DNA from: Phoronis australis
Taxonomy: Eukaryota; Phoronida; Phoronidae
Direction of reading: 5' to 3'
NCBI GenBank assembly: GCA_002633005.1
Contig: NMRA01000151.1
Span: 247,770 to 311,769 of the forward strand
Length of the DNA: 64,000 nucleotides
In this document: positions 58,623 through 64,000 of the stretch, piece after piece
Numbering within the stretch: position 1 is the stretch's first letter
Layout: every line of letters begins with the position of its first letter
Made by a program: the position numbers and the translations under genes
The notes under the pieces: generated by a model
Databases searched by the model: none
Seen by the model: only the letters and a program-made list of their open reading frames with translations
Told to the model about the DNA's origin: nothing

Positions 58623-58814
58623 TGAACATTAATTTTTGTTTAAGTGATTGCTCATATAAACATTTGATTAAGTGACGATTTAGTTTAATGATTTTGTGTA
58701 AGAAACATATGATAACTGGATTAGTTTGTTCATTTTGACGCCGTAGGGAAACTCATATCTGGTAAAAAGGGAAAGAAAAACTTGTGAGTTTTTATTTGAT
58801 TTGAGAAAGGGAGA

Positions 58815-58963
58815 TGTTGATATGAGCGACCTCTACCGGTCTCGATATATGTTACATAGTGTAAACAGTTGTTAGTTGTAGTGTGAGCACCAGTTAGTGC
58901 ACATCAATAAAAGCAGTACTAGTTATCCTGAAGATCGTTCTTTATTCACATAACAACTCAACA
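58815..58963 (+). repeat. 3' LTR
   Basis: Same as the 5' LTR except for a shorter AT run after CCGGTCTC and an A/T change in GAAGATCGTTC. Preceded by the polypurine tract at 58803-58814. Confidence 0.9.
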
Positions 58964-59159
58964 GTGGATCGGTGTACTGATACTTAAATATAAATCTTGA
59001 TACTATTTCAAATAAAACCTTATTTTCACTTGGATCAAATTCTTTACATCCATTTAGAAAAAATTTGATTTTGTTATACACTTGAGGAGCATCTGAATAT
59101 TTTTGTAAACACTGAGGACTGGGGTATTGTTCGAGTTTCTGGAAAACCAGTACCTTCTG

Positions 59160-59329
59160 CTACCCGTATACAGCACAAGCAAAGAAAACAACTGATGCAA
59201 AACAAACCAGTGCCTCCGGCTCCACCGTTGTTTCAGGCACTGCATGTGCACCTGGCAACAGGATAAGTACTTGTGTACTTCCAGTTCCATTAGTGATATT
59301 GTTCGTGTTAGTTTCATCAAACCGGCCAG
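59160..59329 (-). CDS. Likely last exon of a cell-surface protein
   Basis: Acceptor GTGTTTTTAAG. Phase 1 start, 56 codons to TAG. Contains two N-glycosylation sequons (NIT, NGT) in a Thr/Asn-rich stretch and ends with a hydrophobic run (LVCFASVVFFACAVYG) with no charged tail, as in GPI-anchor signals. It joins in frame to the exon at 59591-59765. The protein family was not recognised. Confidence 0.45.
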
Positions 59330-59590
59330 CTTAAAAACACTCACTAGTAGATCACAGGCAAGAAATGTCATAAATCAGACAGGAAGTTTCTGCCTATAAA
59401 AAGAGATTTTCTCCCGAGTGTCTTTGCTAAGTTAAACTAAATGTGTCAGCCTCCACCAACTCACAAACACACATTATTCCGTATTCGCGAGTTACAAGGG
59501 AAAAACAGCATCTTCTATCCCTGAAATATCCAACATTCTACAAAGCAAATACTGCAACCAGATCAGATACTACCGTATAAGGGGTCTCAC

Positions 59591-59765
59591 CCACAATAGG
59601 ATAGGTATCACGATCGTTTGTTGTAAATGGGAAGAAGAAGAACCTGTACAGGAAACCGTCATCAAACTGTGGTGTTTCTTGAAGACATGTTCTAAAAGGT
59701 TTTATTTTGAGAGTAAATAGTCTCGTCGTTGACATCTCCAGCTGGACGTTATCGCCAAACAACAC
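59591..59765 (-). CDS. Likely internal exon of the same cell-surface protein
   Basis: Open - strand frame with VQLEMSTTRLFTLKIKPFRT, then CLQETPQFDDGFLYRFFFF, then a good donor GTGAGACCCC leaving phase 1. That phase matches the next acceptor at 59329. The alternating hydrophobic pattern with VQLE..T and a Cys suggests a beta-rich extracellular domain; a ZP-like domain is a guess. The acceptor is uncertain (CCAG at about 59742 is one choice), so the 5' end is approximate. Confidence 0.4.
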
Positions 59766-59829
59766 ATGTCCTTACTCATGTGCATGCGATATATTAGTTG
59801 TGTCATTACATAATGTGTTTTGGTCGTGA

Positions 59830-61094
59830 TAGACCAGCCCGAAAATTCTCCCCTCATTTTCGGGTTGGTCGAAACTCCTGAGTAAACCCAATGCCTATAT
59901 TTGACCGGTAATGTGCGATTTCACACTAATACACATTAGCTGATGGCACTAAGATAAGTTGCCTTACGAAACAACACGTCTGTTTTCACTTTTTCGCTAT
60001 TCTGGTGGATTTAAACTGAAATTCAAAATCTTCATGAAATTTTGACCTCCGTATGTGCTCTCTCCGTAAAGCTAAGGTCGCTTCAGTCAGACCAGCCGAG
60101 TTTGAAGTAACTTTTAGTATTACTACGCGGTAAAGCGGTTTCCTTTGTTTTGAATTTTATATCAATTAAGAATTTAATTTACACTTATAATTTCAAAGTA
60201 AATGCACAGAAAATTGCAAGGAATATCAGAAATCTGAGTTAAAATTCCTGAGAAAGTAACAAATTTCACAAATTTGTGAATCCGAAACGGTCTAATTTGC
60301 ACAGTGCCACGGTATTCTAAGTAATTCATTCTTGTGGGTGTCGTGAGCACATGTATGAACTGTAAAGTGTTGTCATTTTTTGCCATTTCAAAACGAGAGC
60401 GACAAATGACAGTATTCAAGCACATACATTTTTTTGTTGTAAAGTGAAAATCCGGATGAAAATCGACGTTAATTTCAAGAGTGAACGATTTTTGTCAGAA
60501 GTCATGGAGAAAATCTGGATGGAAGTTGGACGAGAAATGACAATAAAATTTTTGAAAATTTACTGAGAGTTTTTGCTTCAAAATTCCATTTATTTCCACG
60601 AGAATTATCATGAACTTTTTAAAACAACCACATTACAATCAATGCTGAACGGCAGTTTGACCGTGACACAGATATTTGGTGGTTATACCATCCACAAACA
60701 CGCATGTGTTACAAGTTCTAAATCCGTGTTTGTTAAAATCGAATCTAGTATATTGGAATGATTGAATGTTATAAATGACAGGTACGTGAATACGACTCAA
60801 AAGTGCTTTTCCTGAACCGTCTAATTTTGTATATTATGGGTTAACTGAACAGACTTGTCGAAAAAGTGCTGTACTGTTTAGTGTATAAACTTAATGCGGC
60901 TGAAAAAAGCTTCATATATATGAATGATGTGTTGACGTTCAAGGCATCTCACCATTCACGTAGTTCCATTGCCAAACCAGGCGTAATTATCATGTTTATT
61001 GACCCACAGCCGAGAGAGTAATGAACTATTGAAATCGCTGATAAAAGCGTGTCAAGTTTATAGTCCCTGTAACCCCTGCGATTCCATCACCTCT
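59830..61094. other. Unrecognised sequence
   Basis: 59930-59990 (CATTAGCTGATGGCACTAAG) resembles 11915-11950 (CTTAAGCTGATGGCATTGAG), hinting at another dispersed repeat. No further exon of the 59 kb gene was found. Confidence 0.35.
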
Positions 61095-61501
61095 AACTTG
61101 GAATCCTGCTTAATCTCAAGATTAAGCGAAAGTGAGTGTTGCGCGAACTTGGAATACGCAAGGTAACTTTGACAAGTTCACTCAAATAATCACGTTTCAT
61201 GTTCATAAAAATTTGCACTGCACTAAATCAAGTTATATTTGAATAAAATAATGTCAATTTTAACCAACCTTTTCAACTGTGGGCGATCAGTTTCACCAAA
61301 CGATAATACATTTAGCCATTCACATATTCCTACGGTTCAGCGACACAAGTTACGGTAAAGGAGAAAATGGCAGATCACTAGGCCAATAATTACAAAAATT
61401 CTTTTCACCGAACAAAAGTTTCATCTTTTTGCCTATAAGAACATTCAATTCCAAGTTCACGGATACGCAACCTTGAGATTAAGCAGGATTCCAAGTTCAC
61501 G
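61095..61501. mobile_element. Small inverted-repeat element, AACTTGGAATCCTGC ends
   Basis: AACTTGGAATCCTGCTTAAT then CTCAAG at the left (61095-61120) is complementary to the right end (61476-61501). A second, inner GAACTTGGAATACGCAAGG (61145) pairs with the complement near 61449-61470. About 400 bp with no ORF. Confidence 0.65.
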
Positions 61502-61630
61502 CAAAACATTATCACGATCATTTCACGATATAAGGCCGCCAGGATCAACAACACAGGATCGATAAAACTGGATTGAATTCATGAAACGGTATTGAATTCA
61601 CAACACGATAGGATATATGAAACAGAACCG

Positions 61631-62286
61631 ATTAAACCACAGGCGCCTTCAGCTTCTGATAGTCTAAAATACACTATACTAGAAGGTATGACACTCCGGA
61701 CTAGAAACTCCACGGGTGCTTCACATCAGCCGTCCATAGCAAACACCAAACTCAATAAATTTACACAAAATAGACATTTAACAAACCATGAGGAATTGTT
61801 TTTTCTCCATTTACGGTGTCCTGGTTCAGCGAGTTCGCAAGAAATTCGTTGTCAAAGCACAAAAATCTTCCCAAAATGCCCGTCCGGAGCAACTCCTTGG
61901 TCCCGCGAAGGTCAAGGATGATACAGAATTATCCGATGAGTTACGGATGAACGGCAGTTGCCGATTTGTCTCGATTTCTGTATCATCCTTGGCCTTCGCG
62001 GGACCAAGGAGTTGCTCCGGACGGGCATTTTGGGAAGATTTTTGTGCTTTGACAACGAATTTCTTGCGAACTCGCTGAAGCAGGACACCGTTAAATGGTA
62101 TTGGGAGAAAGAACAATTCCTCATGGTTTGTTAAATGTCTGTTTTGTGTAAATTAATTGAGTTTTGTGTTAGCTATGGACGGCTGTAGTGAAGCACCCGT
62201 GGAATTCCTAGTCCAGAGTATCATACCTTGTAGTATTATATAGAGTATTGGGGACAATCAGATGCTGAGGATGCCTGTGGATTAAA
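61631..62286. mobile_element. Fold-back element 1 with 6-bp target duplication
   Basis: Two arms of about 290 bp (61637-61928 and 61976-62280) are complementary with a few small differences and are separated by a spacer of some 47 bases. The ends are CCACAGGC at left and GCCTGTGG at right. ATTAAA flanks both sides (61631-61636, 62281-62286). ORFs inside are mirror translations of the arms, not transposase. A one-armed relative lies at 506-885. Confidence 0.85.
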
Positions 62287-62309
62287 CAGTATTGAATTAA
62301 GTAAACAGG

Positions 62310-63038
62310 ACGAAACGGCACTAGTCGGATATAATGGACCCTAACTTATTCCAAATAAATCCACTAAATTTAGGTCCAAATGAATGATTTTGGTATTGTT
62401 CCATTCCTCAGACATCTGGCTATCCGTACAAATCCTTTTCATGACCCTCAATTACTCTAGTCTATAACTACACCATTCAGAACTCTGCCCACTTTAGCCA
62501 GGTGCATCGTGAAATCGGCAGCCATTTCAGGGAACTTACTATATCTAGCGCCATCTATCGGCGATTTTCTACAACACACGCTGTTCCTTTTTCATCAGTC
62601 AACATCATTGCTTGATTTCGTCAATTATTAACGTCATCGTTATTACCGGTAATCATTGTTACGTCTGCTCTCGTCATCACCTTCGTCGTCTCTCTCACTA
62701 TCGTATCTGTCATCGTCATGTTATCGTCGTCCATGTTGACTGATGAAAAAGGAACACAGCATGTTGCAGCAAATCGCCGATAGATGGCGCTAGATATAGT
62801 AAGTTCCCTGAAATGGCTGCCGATTTCACGATGCACCTGGCTAAAGTGGACGGAGTTCGGAATAGCATAGTAACATAGACTAGAGTAGTAGAGAAATTGA
62901 GGGTCGTGAAAAGGATTTGTACGGATAGCCAGATGTTTGAGGAATGCAACGATACCAAAATCATTCATTTAGACCTACATTTAGTGGATTTATTTGGAAT
63001 AAGTTAGGGTCCATTCTATCCGACTAGTGCCGACGAAA
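62310..63038. mobile_element. Fold-back element 2 with 6-bp target duplication
   Basis: Arms 62316-62606 and 62737-63032 are complementary at most positions (end CGGCACTAGTCGGATA) around a 130-base spacer rich in CGTC/ATCG words. ACGAAA flanks both sides (62310-62315, 63033-63038). Its sequence is unrelated to element 1 but the architecture and duplication length agree. Non-coding. Confidence 0.85.
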
Positions 63039-63646
63039 CAGCATTGAGTTCACTACGGCTACGAGTACGAGTGTGGATTGAATTGAATGAGTATCACTAT
63101 GAATACACAAGTTAGGATTGAATTGTCGTATCGAGTTCATTAAATGGAATTGAATATACAATTTGATATTTTTTGCCGAAATGGCCGCCCATATAAACCA
63201 ACCTCATGACCGACGTCAAGATAATGCAAATATACAGTTAGCCAGTACATCCCTACCTCAACTCAGCACGACAGTCGACTTTGGAGTTTGCGAGATGTCA
63301 CAAGTATGCTTACATCAGTTTAGTAACTGCTCTTTAGTTATAAAAGAACCCATTTTGTTTTTACTGATTAATTAAAATTTTAAATAAAATATATGAACTT
63401 TAAGAAATTATCATCATATTTTCTCTCATTTCAAATAGGCCTAATGAAAAATTAAATACGTTACAAATATAAAAACCAGGAAGCACTCCTCCCGGAAACT
63501 TCGTCCAGGTGGCGCGTTTCGCTGAAGAAAAGCCAAACGTCTCAAACTAAGGTTTCTGGCCAACCTCGACAAAATGAGTATTTTACGAATCTAATAAACG
63601 AGTCGCAGTTGATTTTTAGTCTTCGTCGCTGTCAGTCGTGACAGTC
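63039..63646. other. Flank upstream of the edge ORF
   Basis: AT-rich until about 63480, then richer in GC. TCCAGGTGGCGCG at 63507 is a near match to the CTCF core, 140 bases before the ORF start, outside any repeat block. It may be a promoter-proximal site. Confidence 0.35.
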
Positions 63647-64000
63647 ATGTTGTCTTCCGAAGCCAGGCGATCGTTTACGAAATATGCTTGCAGACTTGGT
63701 CAGCCTTCGATTTCTTTTCTAATTCTATCCCGAGGCCGAACGCAGTCATCCCGGAGTCCTATTTCTACTATAGGCTGTGCTGTCAGTGGCAGCCAAAAAA
63801 GACTGACTATTGCCATTAGTGGCATCACTTCACAGCGTGCTGGTGGACATGTGCTCGCGTACAATGACAATGTTATAAACAAGCGAGGGTTTACCGTTGT
63901 ACGTACGACAGGCTATGGATTGGTGTGGTCATTAGAAAACGTAACATGGGAGACTGGTTCTAGACAATTCAGCAGCACAACTGGTTCCCGAACAGCATTT
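63647..64000 (+). CDS. Partial ORF running off the window, possible mitochondrial protein
   Basis: ATG at 63647 followed by 117 more open codons to the window edge. The first 50 residues are rich in Arg and Ser with almost no acidic residues (FTKYACRLG, SRGRTQSSRSP), and WETGSRQFSSTTGSRTAF near the edge resembles the end of a mitochondrial presequence. The mature protein is beyond the window, so identity is unknown. A chance ORF of this length is possible but unlikely. Confidence 0.5.
   Translation, partial: MLSSEARRSFTKYACRLGQPSISFLILSRGRTQSSRSPISTIGCAVSGSQKRLTIAISGITSQRAGGHVLAYNDNVINKRGFTVVRTTGYGLVWSLENVTWETGSRQFSSTTGSRTAF

Larger units (their letters stand above)
57237..58963 (+). mobile_element. 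Internally deleted Ty3/Gypsy-like LTR retrotransposon
   Basis: LTRs of 153 bp (57237-57389) and 149 bp (58815-58963) begin TGTTG and end CAACA. They differ by a 4-base AT-repeat length change and about two substitutions. The direct repeat GTGGA flanks both sides (57232-57236 and 58964-58968). A TGG-starting primer site follows the 5' LTR, and a purine tract (GAGAAAGGGAGA) precedes the 3' LTR. Between them remain a gag part and the C-terminal integrase; protease, reverse transcriptase and RNase H are gone. The near-identical LTRs indicate recent insertion, so it was presumably mobilised in trans by a full-length relative. Confidence 0.92.

Noticed and set aside
62621-62968. 115-codon - strand ORF
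   Set aside because: It is the translation of one arm and spacer of fold-back element 2.

Overview
The window is animal nuclear DNA: spliced genes with GT-AG introns of kilobase length, AT-rich spacers and many inverted-repeat elements. The two main genes (an RBCK1/HOIL-1 orthologue and a neutral sphingomyelinase of the SMPD3 type) point to a bilaterian, and the repeat style suits a marine invertebrate such as an echinoderm, hemichordate, amphioxus or lophotrochozoan. I cannot name the species. No rRNA, true tRNA gene or CRISPR array was seen.

Layout. 1-3.5 kb holds repeats: a one-armed fold-back copy, a dimeric satellite, an inverted-repeat element and a repeat block with CTCF-like motifs. 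3.7-20.7 kb, + strand, is a complete ten-exon RBCK1 gene. Its exons sum to 1800 nt (599 aa plus stop), with UBL, NZF and RING1-IBR-RING2 all present, plus a possible alternative last exon. Its introns carry several small DNA elements and a THAP-domain relic. 20.7-29.3 kb is intergenic. 29.3-51.7 kb, - strand, is the sphingomyelinase gene, convergent with RBCK1. It carries three homologous copies of one catalytic-domain exon whose phases allow only one copy per mRNA. Its introns hold repeat blocks and a second THAP relic. A 15-bp minisatellite lies just 5' of its first coding exon. 52-57 kb is mostly unrecognised, with a third THAP relic. 57.2-59.0 kb is a young, internally deleted Ty3/Gypsy-like LTR element with intact target duplication. 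59.1-59.8 kb, - strand, has two likely exons of a cell-surface protein. 61.1-63.0 kb has three inverted-repeat elements, two of them long fold-back elements with perfect 6-bp target duplications. An ORF with a mitochondrial-looking N terminus runs off the right edge.

The strongest leads are the frame-enforced, probably mutually exclusive exon triplet in the sphingomyelinase catalytic domain, and a dispersed repeat family carrying seven exact matches to the CTCF core consensus in both orientations around these genes. The RBCK1 and sphingomyelinase products do not obviously share a pathway, although both are linked to TNF-type signalling in vertebrates.
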